Shown piece by piece: positions 8,383 through 17,882 of a stretch of DNA of 64,000 bases. The notes below the pieces were generated by a model. That model ran no database searches, was not told the DNA's origin, and worked only from the letters and a program-made list of their open reading frames with translations. Position 1 is the first letter of the stretch. Each line of letters starts with the position of its first letter. Where the stretch lies: positions 62,001-126,000 of the forward strand of contig NZ_JNZS01000005.1 in the NCBI RefSeq assembly GCF_000718515.1, in the 5' to 3' direction. This DNA comes from Micromonospora parva (GTDB lineage Bacteria; Actinomycetota; Actinomycetes; Mycobacteriales; Micromonosporaceae). A program made the translations under genes and the position numbers.

Positions 8383-9657
8383 ATCACCAGCGAACTCCCG
8401 CGTCTCGCGGCGGTGACCCGGCCGCACCGGGGGGCCGGCTTGGCCGGTTCCCCAGTTGTGCCGTACCCGCACGGTGGCCTGGCGCGGCACGCCAACCTGC
8501 CGCCGGGTGAGCGGTTGCGGGTGCTGCTGGTGGAGGACGACGAAGGCGACGCCTTCCTGGTCGGTGAGCTGCTCGCCGAGACGAACTCGATGATCGACCT
8601 GCTGGTCGCCACCAGCCTCCGGGAGGCCCGGCAGCGGATCGGCGACGTCGACTGCGTCCTGCTCGACCTGGGCCTGCCGGACGCACAGGGCCTGGACGGG
8701 TTGCGCCAGCTGCTGGAGATGTCCAGTGGCGCCGCTGTCTGCGTGCTGACCGGCCGCACCGACGAGCACCTGGGCGTGGTGGCGGTCGCCGAGGGCGCAC
8801 AGGACTACCTGGTCAAGGGCCAGGTCGACGGGGTGCTGCTGACCCGGGCGCTGCGCTACGCCGTGGAGCGTAAGCGCGCCGACGAGAACGCCCGCCGCCT
8901 GCGCGAGGTCGAGCTGCGCCAGGCCGAGTCGGCCCGCCTCGAACGTGGCCTGCTGCCCCAGCCGCTGATGACCACCGACCAGGTGGCGGTGCACACCTTC
9001 TACCGGCCAGGTCGGCACGCCGCGTTGATCGGCGGGGACTTCTTCGACGTGGTGCAGACGCACCCGGACCGCCTCGACCTGATCGTCGGCGACGTCTGCG
9101 GGCACGGGGTGGACGAGGCCGCGCTCGGGGTCGAGCTGCGGGTGGCCTGGCGGGCCCTGGTGCTCGCCCGGGTGCCGGACGACGAGGTGCTGCCCGCCCT
9201 GGAGCAGGTGCTGATGAGTGAGCGCCGCCTCCAGGAGATCTTCGCGACGGTGGCCACCGTCAGACTGGATCTGGACGCCAACCGGGCTACCGTCCGACTG
9301 GCCGGGCACCCGCCACCGCTGCTGCTCTCCGGCGGTCGGGTCGCCCCGGTGCCCGCCCCCGGCGGCCGGCTGCTGGGCGTACGACCCCGCCGGCCGACCG
9401 CCTACGACCTGGAGTTCGACACCGATGACTGGTCTCTGCTGATGTACACCGACGGCCTGATCGAGGGGCGGGTGGATGCCGGCGACGAACGGCTCGACGT
9501 GCCCGGCCTCAGCGGGTTGCTGGGCGAGCCAGCCAGCCGCTCGGTGTCGCTGCCCGAGTTGCCGGCCTGGCTGGTCGGCCGGGCCGAGCAGCTCAACGGT
9601 GGCCCGCTCGCCGACGACGTGGCCATGCTGCTGGTCAGCCGGGGTGGTGGCCGGTGA
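8383..9657 (+). CDS. Receiver-SpoIIE (PP2C-type) phosphatase response regulator
   Basis: The product is about 424 residues. An N-terminal receiver domain (LLVEDDEGDAFLV, phospho-acceptor Asp in LLDLGLPDAQG, conserved Lys in YLVKG) is joined by a helical linker to a SpoIIE/RsbU-type Ser/Thr phosphatase domain (GGDFFDVV, GDVCGHG, YTDGLIEGR, ADDVAMLLV). It would act in the cytosol on an anti-sigma antagonist or similar phosphoprotein when the receiver is phosphorylated. The start is uncertain: an ideal AAGGAG (8371-8376) precedes an ATC codon at 8383, while in-frame GTG codons at 8329, 8413 and 8458 lack good sites. The stop overlaps the GTG of the following kinase (GTGA), indicating translational coupling. 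Confidence 0.88.
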   Translation: MTSELPRLAAVTRPHRGAGLAGSPVVPYPHGGLARHANLPPGERLRVLLVEDDEGDAFLVGELLAETNSMIDLLVATSLREARQRIGDVDCVLLDLGLPDAQGLDGLRQLLEMSSGAAVCVLTGRTDEHLGVVAVAEGAQDYLVKGQVDGVLLTRALRYAVERKRADENARRLREVELRQAESARLERGLLPQPLMTTDQVAVHTFYRPGRHAALIGGDFFDVVQTHPDRLDLIVGDVCGHGVDEAALGVELRVAWRALVLARVPDDEVLPALEQVLMSERRLQEIFATVATVRLDLDANRATVRLAGHPPPLLLSGGRVAPVPAPGGRLLGVRPRRPTAYDLEFDTDDWSLLMYTDGLIEGRVDAGDERLDVPGLSGLLGEPASRSVSLPELPAWLVGRAEQLNGGPLADDVAMLLVSRGGGR

Positions 9658-11387
9658 AGCCGGTTGTCGGCGGCTGGAGTCTGCGCCGCCGGGTGATCAC
9701 CCTGCTCACCGTGGTGGGCCTGTTGCTGATCGGCCTGGCCGGCGCGGAGGCGGCGGTGGCCGCCCGCAACCGCACCCAGATCGACGCCGTGCTGAACCAG
9801 ACCGGTCCGTTGCGGGTGCAGTCGCAGGAGCTGCTCAACGCGCTCCTCGACCAGGAGACGGCGATCCGGGGGTACGCGGTCAGCGGCGACCCGGCCGACC
9901 TGACCCCCTACGAGGAAGGGCTGGATCAGGAGAAGAGCGTGGTCGCCTCGATGCGGACGCTGCTCGACGACTATCCACAGATCGGCCACGAGCTGCGGAT
10001 GGTCGAGGAGCAGACGGCGCAGTGGCGGCAGTCGGTGGCGGAGCCGGTGATCACCACCACCGAGCAGAGCGGCACCCGCGCCGGCCAGGCGTTGGTCACC
10101 GAACAGGCCCGGCAGCAGTTCGACCAGGTGCGGTCGGCGGTGAACGACCTCCAGGAGGAGATCCTGACCGCCCGCGAGCAGGCCGCCGCCAACGTGCGCA
10201 CCAGCAGCAACGTGCTGGTCGTCCTCCTGATCGTGGCCGCGCTGGTGGTGGTCGTGGCCGGGGCGCTGCTGGTGCTCTCCCTGGACCGCATGGTCATCCG
10301 GCCCCTGATCGGGCTGGCCGACCAGGTCCGCGAGGTCGCCGAGGGTGACTACCAGCACGGCATCGCCACCACCGGCCCGCCGGAGTTCGTCCGGCTCGGC
10401 GAGGACGTCGACGCGATGCGGCAGAAGATCGCCGCCGACCTGGCCGAGGTCCGGGCCGCCCGCGAGCGCATCGAGTGGGTCAACAGCCAGCTCCAGAAGC
10501 AGGCCGAGGAGCTGACCCGGTCCAACCGTGACCTGGAGCAGTTCGCGTACGTGGCGTCCCATGATCTGCAGGAGCCGTTGCGCAAGGTCGCCAGCTTCTG
10601 CCAGCTGCTCCAGCGCCGGTACGCCGGGCAGCTCGACGAGCGGGCCGACCAGTACATCGCCTTCGCGGTGGACGGCGCGCAGCGGATGCAGCGCCTGATC
10701 AACGACCTGCTCGCGTTCTCCCGGATCGGGCGACTCACCACCGGCTTCGTCGAGGTCGACCTCAACAAGGTGATGGGCGACGTGGCCGGCCAGACCGAGG
10801 CCGCCCGGCAGTACGCCGACGCCGAGCTGACCTGGTCCGAGCTGCCGGTGATCTCGGGTGAGGAACCGCTGCTCACCAACCTGCTGGCCAACCTGGTCAG
10901 CAACTCGATCAAGTTCCGCCGCCCGGACGTGCCGTCGAAGGTGCACATCTCGGCCCGGTTGGTGGGAGCCGAGTGGGAGATCACCTGTCAGGACAACGGC
11001 ATCGGGATCGAGCCGGAGTTCGCCGACAAGATCTTCGTGATCTTCCAGCGGCTGCACTCGAAGGACGCGTACCCGGGCACCGGCATCGGGTTGGCGATCG
11101 TCAAGAAGATCGTCGAGTACCACGGCGGTCGGGTCTGGGTGGACACCGACGTGCCGGAGGGCACCGCGATCCGGTTCACCCTGCCGGCACTCCCCGAGGA
11201 CGTCGAGGCGGCCGCCGCAGCCGATGCCGCGGCGCAGCCGAACGCCCTGACCGTGGGCGACTCGACGGCCTCGACCGAGGCTCCGGCAGCGCCGACGGAG
11301 CAGGCGGGCGAGGCGGACCAGCCGGACCGGGCCGACGAGGCGACGGAAAGCGGTAGAACGGGTGACATGAGGGAGACGGTGGGATGA
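9654..11387 (+). CDS. CHASE3-HAMP sensor histidine kinase
   Basis: Encodes 577 residues from a GTG that overlaps the previous stop by 4 bp. Order: TM1 (about 11-33), an extracellular CHASE3 four-helix domain (about 40-170), TM2 (about 183-205), HAMP, a HisKA-type dimerisation helix with H303 in [12 protein letters not shown], and an HATPase domain ([10 protein letters not shown] box, DNGIGI G1, [12 protein letters not shown]2). The [10 protein letters not shown] phospho-site resembles phytochrome-like kinases that work with Rcp1-type single-domain regulators, and exactly such a regulator follows. A low-complexity Ala/Glu/Asp tail of about 60 residues ends the protein. The signal is unknown. 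Operon with its neighbours. Confidence 0.93.
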   Translation: MKPVVGGWSLRRRVITLLTVVGLLLIGLAGAEAAVAARNRTQIDAVLNQTGPLRVQSQELLNALLDQETAIRGYAVSGDPADLTPYEEGLDQEKSVVASMRTLLDDYPQIGHELRMVEEQTAQWRQSVAEPVITTTEQSGTRAGQALVTEQARQQFDQVRSAVNDLQEEILTAREQAAANVRTSSNVLVVLLIVAALVVVVAGALLVLSLDRMVIRPLIGLADQVREVAEGDYQHGIATTGPPEFVRLGEDVDAMRQKIAADLAEVRAARERIEWVNSQLQKQAEELTRSNRDLEQFAYVASHDLQEPLRKVASFCQLLQRRYAGQLDERADQYIAFAVDGAQRMQRLINDLLAFSRIGRLTTGFVEVDLNKVMGDVAGQTEAARQYADAELTWSELPVISGEEPLLTNLLANLVSNSIKFRRPDVPSKVHISARLVGAEWEITCQDNGIGIEPEFADKIFVIFQRLHSKDAYPGTGIGLAIVKKIVEYHGGRVWVDTDVPEGTAIRFTLPALPEDVEAAAAADAAAQPNALTVGDSTASTEAPAAPTEQAGEADQPDRADEATESGRTGDMRETVG

Positions 11388-11836
11388 CCGCGCCGGCGGA
11401 TGGCAAGAGCCCGATCGAGGTCCTGCTCGTGGAGGACGACCCGGGTGACGTGCTGATGACCCAGGAGGCGTTCGAGGAACACAAGCTGCGCAACCGGCTG
11501 ACCGTCGTCTCCGACGGGGCCGAGGCGCTCGCCTACCTGCGGCAGGAAGGCCAGTACGCCGACGCTGTGGCGCCCGACCTGATCCTGCTCGACCTCAACC
11601 TGCCCCGGCGCGACGGCCGGGAGGTGCTGGAGGAGATCAAGAAGGACGAGACCCTGCGGCGGATCCCGGTGGTGGTGCTCACCACCTCACAGGCCGACGA
11701 GGACATCCTGCGCAGCTACCAGCTGCACGCCAACGCCTACGTGACCAAGCCGGTGGACTTCGAGCGCTTCATCTCGGTGGTCCGTCAGATCGACGAGTTC
11801 TTCGTCAGCGTGGTCAAGCTGCCGCCGCGTGGCTGA
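11384..11836 (+). CDS. Single-domain response regulator (Rcp1/CheY-like)
   Basis: A 150-residue stand-alone receiver domain: acidic pocket VEDDPGD (17-22), phospho-acceptor D70 in [12 protein letters not shown]100/T101 in VVLTTS and K122 in VTKPVD. There is no output domain. Its ATG overlaps the kinase stop (ATGA), so it is the likely direct phosphoryl acceptor of that kinase. It belongs to the type often paired with bacteriophytochrome-like kinases. It probably acts by protein-protein contact, possibly passing phosphate or binding the receiver-phosphatase at the start of this operon. Confidence 0.92.
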   Translation: MTAPADGKSPIEVLLVEDDPGDVLMTQEAFEEHKLRNRLTVVSDGAEALAYLRQEGQYADAVAPDLILLDLNLPRRDGREVLEEIKKDETLRRIPVVVLTTSQADEDILRSYQLHANAYVTKPVDFERFISVVRQIDEFFVSVVKLPPRG

Positions 11837-12632
11837 CACCCTGCTGGACGACGTCGGCGACCTGCTCTGGGAGGCCGCCGACCAGGTCGTGCTGCCCCTG
11901 TTCCGCAAGCTCGACGACGACGACGTGTCGGAGAAGGCGCCCGGCGAGGTGGTCACCGTCGCCGACCGCCGGGCCGAGGAGCTGCTCTCGGCGGGGTTGC
12001 GGCGACTGCGGCCGGGCTCGATGGTGGTCGGAGAGGAGGGCGTCGCCGACGACCCGGGGTTGCTGCGGCACCTGCGCGACGGCGGGGACGTCTGGCTGGT
12101 CGACCCGGTCGACGGTACTGCCAACTTCGCCGCCGGTCGCCGCCCGTTCGCCCTGATGGTGTCGTTACTGAGCGACGGTCGGCCGACCGCCGGTTGGATC
12201 CTCGACCCGCTCGCCGACACGCTCGCCGCAGGGTGGGCGGACGAGGGCACCCTGCTCAACGGTCGGCCCGTCGACAGCACGGTGCCGCCGCTCGGCGAGC
12301 TGCGCGGGGCGGCGATGACCAAATTCCTGCCGCCGGAGACCCGCGACCGGGTCCGCGCGGGCGGTCAGCGGCTCGGTGAGCTGCTGCCCGGCCTGCACTG
12401 CGCCGGTCGGGAGTACCTGGACATCCTCACCGGCGAGCAGCAGTTCGTCCTCTTCTGGCGCACCCTGCCCTGGGATCACGCCCCGGGCACCCTGCTGGTC
12501 CGGGCCGCCGGGGGTGTCGCCCGCCGGTTCGACGGCGTCGACTACCACCCCGCCGACGACGGCCGCGGTCTGCTGGTGGCGGCCAACGAGCAGGTCTGGG
12601 CCGAGGTGCACGACGCGCTGCTCACCACCTGA
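11829..12632 (+). CDS. Inositol-monophosphatase-family phosphatase
   Basis: A 267-residue FIG-superfamily (IMPase/SuhB/CysQ-like) Mg2+-dependent phosphatase. The metal-binding motifs are all present: GEE (68-70), DPVDGT (92-97) and, near residue 215, WDHAPG. Possible substrates are inositol phosphates, histidinol phosphate or 3'-phosphoadenosine phosphate; sequence alone does not separate them. Inositol phosphate would fit the mycothiol and phosphatidylinositol needs of actinobacteria. Its GTG overlaps the end of the response regulator gene by 8 bp, so it is translated with the two-component genes. The linkage of a metabolic phosphatase to this signalling set is unexplained. Confidence 0.9.
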   Translation: MADTLLDDVGDLLWEAADQVVLPLFRKLDDDDVSEKAPGEVVTVADRRAEELLSAGLRRLRPGSMVVGEEGVADDPGLLRHLRDGGDVWLVDPVDGTANFAAGRRPFALMVSLLSDGRPTAGWILDPLADTLAAGWADEGTLLNGRPVDSTVPPLGELRGAAMTKFLPPETRDRVRAGGQRLGELLPGLHCAGREYLDILTGEQQFVLFWRTLPWDHAPGTLLVRAAGGVARRFDGVDYHPADDGRGLLVAANEQVWAEVHDALLTT

Positions 12633-12812
12633 TCGGCGCGCTGCGCGACCGCGTTGGGACGCTGCGTCGACATCGGGACAGCCCGAGGGTCAGGGGGCTG
12701 GTCACCGGCCCGCAGTCCGGTATCGTGACCGGCGGTCTCCGCCAGCAGGCCGCCGACCGGCGTCGCCGTGCAGTGTCAATCGGGGGCCGGCGGTCTACGG
12801 AAGGACGCTTTC

Positions 12813-13829
12813 GTGCCCAGGACCAGGCTCAGCCCGCGGCTCGGTCGCCGCGCTCTGTTCGCCCTGCTCGCCGCCGTCGCGCTGGTGCTCGGCGGTGCCG
12901 TTGCGCCCGCGTACGCGGAGCCGGGTGAGGGTGGCAGCAAGAAGCTGCAGGACGCGCTGGAGCTGACCGCCCGGGGGCACATCGAGGCGAAGGCCAAACT
13001 GGACAATTCCAAGCGTCGCCAGACGGCGCTGAACGGCGAGCTGACGACGCTGGAGGGTCGGCTGGTCGGGCTCAGCGCGCAGGTGGGTGAGGTGGCCGCC
13101 CAGTCGTACCGGGTGGGTCGGCTGAGCGCGGTCTCGATGCTGCTCAACACCGCCACGCCGGAGGCGTTCCTGCAACGCGCCGGTGACCTCGACCTGATGG
13201 CCCAGCGGGACAGCAAGCGGCTGCGTGACCTCACCGAGGCCCGGCAGCAGGCGCAGCAGGCCAAGGTCGCCATCGACGCCGAGGTCCGCGAGCAGCAGAA
13301 GCAGCTCGCGGTGATGGCGAAGAAGAAGAAGGAAGCCGAGGAAGCGCTGGCCGAGGTCAGCTCCGGCGGCAGCAACGGTTTCAGCGGTGGCAGCTCCGCC
13401 TCGGCGAAGCCCGCGCCGCGCAACTCCGACGGGTCCTGGCCGTCGGAGTCCTGCTCGGTGAAGGACCCGACCACCTCCGGGTGCATCACTCCGCGCACCC
13501 TCAACGCGCTCAAGCAGACCCAGGCGGCCGGCTACAAGCGGCACGTCTCCTGCAAGCGCAGCGGCGGCAGCGGCGAGCACCCGAAGGGCAGGGCCTGCGA
13601 CTTCTCGGCCGCCACGAACGGCTTCGAGGACAAGAACGCGACCGGCGGCGACAAGGCGTACGGGGACAGCCTGGCCGCCTGGCACGTGCGCAACGCCGAC
13701 CGGCTGGGCGTGCTCTACGTGATCTGGTATCGGCAGATCTGGCATCCCGGCACCGGGTGGCGCTCGTACAGTGGTAGCGGCTCACCGGCGGCGTCCCACA
13801 CGAACCATGTTCATCTCTCGATGTACTGA
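12813..13829 (+). CDS. Secreted coiled-coil protein with C-terminal peptidase-like domain
   Basis: Start GTG at 12813, 8 nt after GGAAGGA; the product is about 338 residues. A signal peptide (RRALFALLAAVALVLGGAVAPAYA) precedes a long coiled coil (about 45-190, rich in K/E/Q/A, including the KKKKEAEEALAEV tail), a Gly/Ser linker and a C-terminal domain with conserved CS/CISP-type cysteines, EHPKGRACDFS and NHVHLSMY. The His/Asp pattern resembles the LAS or ARB_07466-type hydrolase-like domain that follows coiled coils in actinobacterial cell-wall proteins (compare RipA-like coiled-coil organisation). A role in peptidoglycan remodelling is inferred; catalysis is unproven. Confidence 0.82.
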   Translation: MPRTRLSPRLGRRALFALLAAVALVLGGAVAPAYAEPGEGGSKKLQDALELTARGHIEAKAKLDNSKRRQTALNGELTTLEGRLVGLSAQVGEVAAQSYRVGRLSAVSMLLNTATPEAFLQRAGDLDLMAQRDSKRLRDLTEARQQAQQAKVAIDAEVREQQKQLAVMAKKKKEAEEALAEVSSGGSNGFSGGSSASAKPAPRNSDGSWPSESCSVKDPTTSGCITPRTLNALKQTQAAGYKRHVSCKRSGGSGEHPKGRACDFSAATNGFEDKNATGGDKAYGDSLAAWHVRNADRLGVLYVIWYRQIWHPGTGWRSYSGSGSPAASHTNHVHLSMY

Positions 13830-13865
13830 CCCGAAGCACCAGCTTCGCTGCGTACCATCGCGACG

Positions 13866-15428
13866 ATGAGCTCCCCACCGTCCGACGTAGCGGCCCTGCC
13901 AGCGCACCCGGCCCCGCCCGTGCCGACAACCGGCCGGGCGCTGCCCAACGGCCTGGCCGCCTTCCTGGTGTTCTTCTCCAGCGGTGCCGTGCTGGTGCTG
14001 GAGACCGTCGCGCTGCGCCTGGTCGGCCCGTACGTCGGGGTGACCCTTCAGGTGACCAGCTCGGTGATCGGCATCGCGTTGGCCGCGATCGCGTACGGAG
14101 CGTGGTCCGGCGGTTGGCTCGCCGACCGGCGCAACCCACGAGGTCTGCTGGCGCCGGCGTTGGTGCTGGCCGGCATCGCCACAGCTGTCACCCTGCCCGT
14201 CGTCCGGTACGCCGGTGAGGTGCTGCGCGGTGGTGCGGCCAGCGGCATCCTGCTGCTCGTCGCGCTGGCGGTGTTCGTGCCAGCCGCGTTGCTGGCCGCG
14301 GTCACCCCGTTGGTGGTGAAACTCCAGCTCGCCGACCTGCGTCGCACCGGCCAGGTGGTCGGTCGGCTCTCCGGGATCGGCACCCTGGGCGGCATCACCG
14401 CAACCCTGCTCACCGGGTTCGTGCTGGTCGCCGCCCTGCCCAGCACCGTCATCCTGCTGGCCCTGGCGCTCGCGCTCGGGCTGGTCGGCATCGGCCTCGG
14501 CTGGTACCTGCGGCGGCAGGAGCCCACCGAGCTGCCCGGTCCGGCCCGGGCCCGGGCCGCGCTGGCCGTGCTCGGCCTGGTCGGGGCGGGTCTGAGCACC
14601 GTGGCACCCAACCCGTGCGACATCGAGACGGCGTACCACTGCGCCCGGGTCACAGCGGACCCGGCCCGGCCCAGCGGGCGGACGTTGCTGCTCAACTCCG
14701 CCCAGCACTCGTACGTGGACCTCGCCGACCCGAAGCACCTGGAGTACGCGTACACGAAGTGGATCGGCGCGGTCGCCGACGTCGCCACGCCGGCCGGTCA
14801 GCGCCTGGACGCGCTGCACCTGGGCGGCGGTGGCTTCACGGTGCCGCGCTACCTGACCGCCACCCGACCGGGCTCCGACAACCTGGTGTTCGAGATCGAC
14901 GGTGGGCTGGTCGAGCTGGGTGAGCAGGAGCTTGGCGTACGGCCGGGGTCGCAGCTGCGGGCGGTGGTGGGCGACGCCCGGATGCTGGTCGCCGGCGAGC
15001 CGACCGACAGTCGTGACCTGGTGGTCGGTGACGCCTTCGGGCACCTGGTGGTGCCCTGGCACCTGGCCACCCGGGAGATGGCCGCCGACGTCCGCCGAGT
15101 GACCCGCCCCGGCGGCGTGTACGTGCAGAACGTCATCGACTACCCGCCGCTGCGGTTCATCCGCGCCGAGCTGGCCACGGTGGCCGCCGAGTTCAGGCAC
15201 GTCGCGTTGATCGCGCCGCCGGAGGCGCTCGCCGAGGAGCAGGGCGCGAACTTCCTCATCGTCGGCTCCGACGCGCCGCTGCCACTGGAGGCCGTCCGGG
15301 CTCGGTTGGACGAGGTGGACCCGAAGGTCAGCCTGCTCAGCGGCGCGGCGTTGACGGACTTCGTCGGTACGGCGATGGTGTTGACCGACGACTACGCCCC
15401 GGTGGACCAACTGCTGGCCACCGCCTGA
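13866..15428 (+). CDS. Fused membrane/spermidine-synthase-like protein
   Basis: A 520-residue protein of the fused-MFS/spermidine synthase type. The N-terminal half has about seven transmembrane helices (residues about 28-215). The C-terminal half is a SpeE-like Rossmann methyltransferase fold: LHLGGGGFTVPRYL (SAM/dcSAM binding), VFEIDGG, VVVGDARML, DLVVGDAFGHLVVPWHL, and a conserved IAPPE region. In true spermidine synthases a GGGxG loop and catalytic DAYD Asp are expected; here DAFGHLV stands at that position, so polyamine synthesis is uncertain. It is probably membrane-bound. The Ser/Thr kinase gene begins 40 bp downstream on the same strand. Confidence 0.85.
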   Translation: MSSPPSDVAALPAHPAPPVPTTGRALPNGLAAFLVFFSSGAVLVLETVALRLVGPYVGVTLQVTSSVIGIALAAIAYGAWSGGWLADRRNPRGLLAPALVLAGIATAVTLPVVRYAGEVLRGGAASGILLLVALAVFVPAALLAAVTPLVVKLQLADLRRTGQVVGRLSGIGTLGGITATLLTGFVLVAALPSTVILLALALALGLVGIGLGWYLRRQEPTELPGPARARAALAVLGLVGAGLSTVAPNPCDIETAYHCARVTADPARPSGRTLLLNSAQHSYVDLADPKHLEYAYTKWIGAVADVATPAGQRLDALHLGGGGFTVPRYLTATRPGSDNLVFEIDGGLVELGEQELGVRPGSQLRAVVGDARMLVAGEPTDSRDLVVGDAFGHLVVPWHLATREMAADVRRVTRPGGVYVQNVIDYPPLRFIRAELATVAAEFRHVALIAPPEALAEEQGANFLIVGSDAPLPLEAVRARLDEVDPKVSLLSGAALTDFVGTAMVLTDDYAPVDQLLATA

Positions 15429-15468
15429 ACGGGTGACATCCTGACCGATTCCGATCGTCCAGGTGTAG

Positions 15469-17136
15469 GTGAAGCGTTCCTGGGCAACAACGCTCACCAT
15501 GGGTGGTGGGGACCGGAACGGCGCGCAGCTGCTCGATGAGCGGTACCGGCTGATCGAGCAGCTCGGCGCGGGCGGGATGTCGGTGGTCTGGCGTGGCTAC
15601 GACGAGGTGCTCGGCCGCCAGGTCGCGGTGAAGGTGCTGGCCTCCCGGCTGGCCAGCGATCGGGCGTTCCGCCACCGCATCCGGATCGAGGCGCAGGCCG
15701 CCGCGCGGCTCTGTCACCCCAACATCACGAACGTGTACGACTACGGCGAGTCCCAGCAGGTCGGGCTGACCGTGCCGTACGTCGTGATGGAGCTGGTCGA
15801 CGGCGGTTCGCTGGCCACCCGGTTGGGCCGGGAGAGCCGGCTGTCGTGGCGGGAGGCGGTGACCATCGGCGCCGAGGTCAGCTCGGCGCTGGCCACCGCG
15901 CACGCCCGCGGTGTGGTGCACCGCGACGTGACCCCGGGCAACGTCATGCTCACCTCGACCGGGGTGAAGGTGGTCGACTTCGGCATCTCCGCGCTCGTCG
16001 GGGAGAGCGAGAAGGGCCCGGACGGCGCGCTGTTGGGCACTCCCGCGTACCTCGCCCCGGAACGGCTGGACAACGGCCAGGTCTCCCCGGCCACCGACGT
16101 GTACGCCGTGGGGCTGCTGCTCTACCGGATGCTCACCGGCCGGCTGCCGTGGCAGGCCAGCACCACCACCCAGATGCTGCGCGCCCACATGTACAACGAC
16201 CCGGACCCGATGCCCCCGGTGCCGGGCCTGCCGGACGAGGTGACCGACCTGGTCCGGCGGTGCCTGGCCAAGCAGCCCGGTGACCGCCCGCCGACCGCCG
16301 AGCTGGCCCGGACCCTCGCCGAGTCGGCCGGGATGCTCGCGGCGGTGCCGGTCTCGCCGGCCGCCGGAACGGTGGACCCGGAGACGCTGGCCAGCGCGGG
16401 CACCACGATCCTGCCCTGGTCCGCGGCGACCGACGCGTTGCCGTTGTCGCGGACCCGCAACCGGGCCCGGCGGGGGCACCGGCGTCGTCGGCGGGTGGAG
16501 GCCGGGGTGGCCGCCGTCGGGCTGATCGCGGTCACCGGGGCGATGTGGGGGTTCACCTCGCGCAGCCCGGCCAGTGGTGGGGACCGGCCGACCACCGAGG
16601 CGCGGATGGGTCTGCCGACGACGGTGCCCTGCGAGGTGGCGTACGCGCTGCGCAGCGACTCCGGCAAGGACTTCGCCGCCGAGCTGACCCTGACCAACAG
16701 TGGCAAGCAGGAGTTGCGGGACTGGACGATGAGCTTCACGTTCCCCGGCCAGCAGACGGTGACGAAGGCGGATCCGACGCCGGTGCAGCAGCAGGGGAGG
16801 ACCGTGCTGATCCGACCGGCGGCGCAGCGCACCACGCTGGCGCCCGGCGCCGCCGAGAAGCTCACCCTCACCGGGAAGTACAGCGGCGCGAATCCGCTGC
16901 CTGTCGAGTTCCGGCTCGGTGACACGACCTGTGGGGTGCGTGTCTCCGGGGTGGCCGGCAGCATGCCCGTCACCGTCGCGCCGACCAAGGCGGCCACCAC
17001 GGCGAAGGCTCCGCCGAAGAAGACGACGGTACGCAGCGGTGGCGGTTCGGGCGGCGGCGCGACGAAGGCGAAGCCGCCGAAGGCTCCCGCGAAGCCGGGC
17101 AAGGGGAAGGGCGGGGGTGGTCCGGGAAAAGGCTGA
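15469..17136 (+). CDS. Ser/Thr protein kinase with extracellular CBM2-like domain
   Basis: Encodes 555 residues from GTG 15469; ATG at 15499 is an alternative. The PknB-type kinase domain has GAGGMSVVW (Gly loop), K55 in VAVKVL, HRDVTPGNVML (H151-D153) and DFG at 170-172. A transmembrane helix lies at about 345-365, and the outer part at about 385-490 has a CBM2-like beta-sandwich with a Cys near each end, ending in a Gly/Lys/Pro-rich tail. The residue that is Lys in HRDxKPxN is Thr155, a substitution seen in other actinobacterial kinases. It is predicted to be a membrane receptor kinase that senses cell-wall glycan or another ligand. The downstream Trk genes are convergent. Confidence 0.9.
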   Translation: MKRSWATTLTMGGGDRNGAQLLDERYRLIEQLGAGGMSVVWRGYDEVLGRQVAVKVLASRLASDRAFRHRIRIEAQAAARLCHPNITNVYDYGESQQVGLTVPYVVMELVDGGSLATRLGRESRLSWREAVTIGAEVSSALATAHARGVVHRDVTPGNVMLTSTGVKVVDFGISALVGESEKGPDGALLGTPAYLAPERLDNGQVSPATDVYAVGLLLYRMLTGRLPWQASTTTQMLRAHMYNDPDPMPPVPGLPDEVTDLVRRCLAKQPGDRPPTAELARTLAESAGMLAAVPVSPAAGTVDPETLASAGTTILPWSAATDALPLSRTRNRARRGHRRRRRVEAGVAAVGLIAVTGAMWGFTSRSPASGGDRPTTEARMGLPTTVPCEVAYALRSDSGKDFAAELTLTNSGKQELRDWTMSFTFPGQQTVTKADPTPVQQQGRTVLIRPAAQRTTLAPGAAEKLTLTGKYSGANPLPVEFRLGDTTCGVRVSGVAGSMPVTVAPTKAATTAKAPPKKTTVRSGGGSGGGATKAKPPKAPAKPGKGKGGGGPGKG

Positions 17137-17196
17137 AGGACCCCGGTGGCCACCCGGTGAAGGTCACCAAGGGCCACGGCCGCGACACCTGACCGG

Positions 17197-17865
17197 TCAG
17201 CGCAGCCCCGCGAACCGCTGCACCTGGTCGATTCCGCCCTCGACGATGAGCACCCCGCCCTGCGGAAGCGTGGTGTCGTCGGAGGTGTACCGGAAGCGTT
17301 CGCCCGGCAGCTTGGCGCCGACCACGCGTATCCCGTAGCGCTCCTCCGGTCTCAGGTCGATCAGGGTGCGCCCGACCAGGGATTCGGGCACCCGGACGGT
17401 GGCGATCGCGAAGTCGTCGTCGAACTCGATGAAGTCGAGCAACCGGCTCACGATCAGGTGGGCGACCCGGTCCCCGGTCTCGGCCTCCGGGAAGATCACG
17501 TGGTGCGCGCCCACCGACGCCAGGATCTTGGCGTGCTTCTGCGAGGTGGCTCGGGCCCAGATCTGCGGCACACCCAGCTCGACCAGCGCCAACACGGTGA
17601 GCACGCTCGCCTCCACCGAGGCCCCGATGGCCACCACGGCCCGTCCGAAACCGGTGATGCCCAGTTGCCGCAGCGCACCGTCCTCGGTCGAGTCTGCCTG
17701 AACCACCCGGTCGAGCTGCGCCGACCAGCGCTGCACCTTCTCCGGGCTGCGGTCGATGGCCAACACCTCACGGTTCATCCGGCTCAGCGACCCGGCCAGG
17801 TGGCAACCGAACCGACCCAGCCCGATCACCACGATGCCGCCGTTGTCCGCCTGTCTAGCCGACAC
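17197..17865 (-). CDS. TrkA/KtrA-type potassium channel regulatory subunit
   Basis: Encodes 222 residues from GTG 17865, preceded by GGGAGG; the frame continues upstream only as antisense of trkH. An N-terminal Rossmann RCK domain (VVIGLGRFGCHLAGSL; an acidic AIDRS end of beta-2 that binds the adenine ribose) is followed by an RCK_C/TrkA_C domain (about 140-222, VGRTLIDLRPEERYGIRVVG). It gates the TrkH pore encoded just upstream in the operon (17-bp gap) in response to nucleotides such as ATP/ADP or NAD(H). It acts on the cytosolic face of the membrane. Confidence 0.92.
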   Translation of the reverse strand: MSARQADNGGIVVIGLGRFGCHLAGSLSRMNREVLAIDRSPEKVQRWSAQLDRVVQADSTEDGALRQLGITGFGRAVVAIGASVEASVLTVLALVELGVPQIWARATSQKHAKILASVGAHHVIFPEAETGDRVAHLIVSRLLDFIEFDDDFAIATVRVPESLVGRTLIDLRPEERYGIRVVGAKLPGERFRYTSDDTTLPQGGVLIVEGGIDQVQRFAGLR

Positions 17866-17882
17866 CTCGGACCTCCCGCCTG

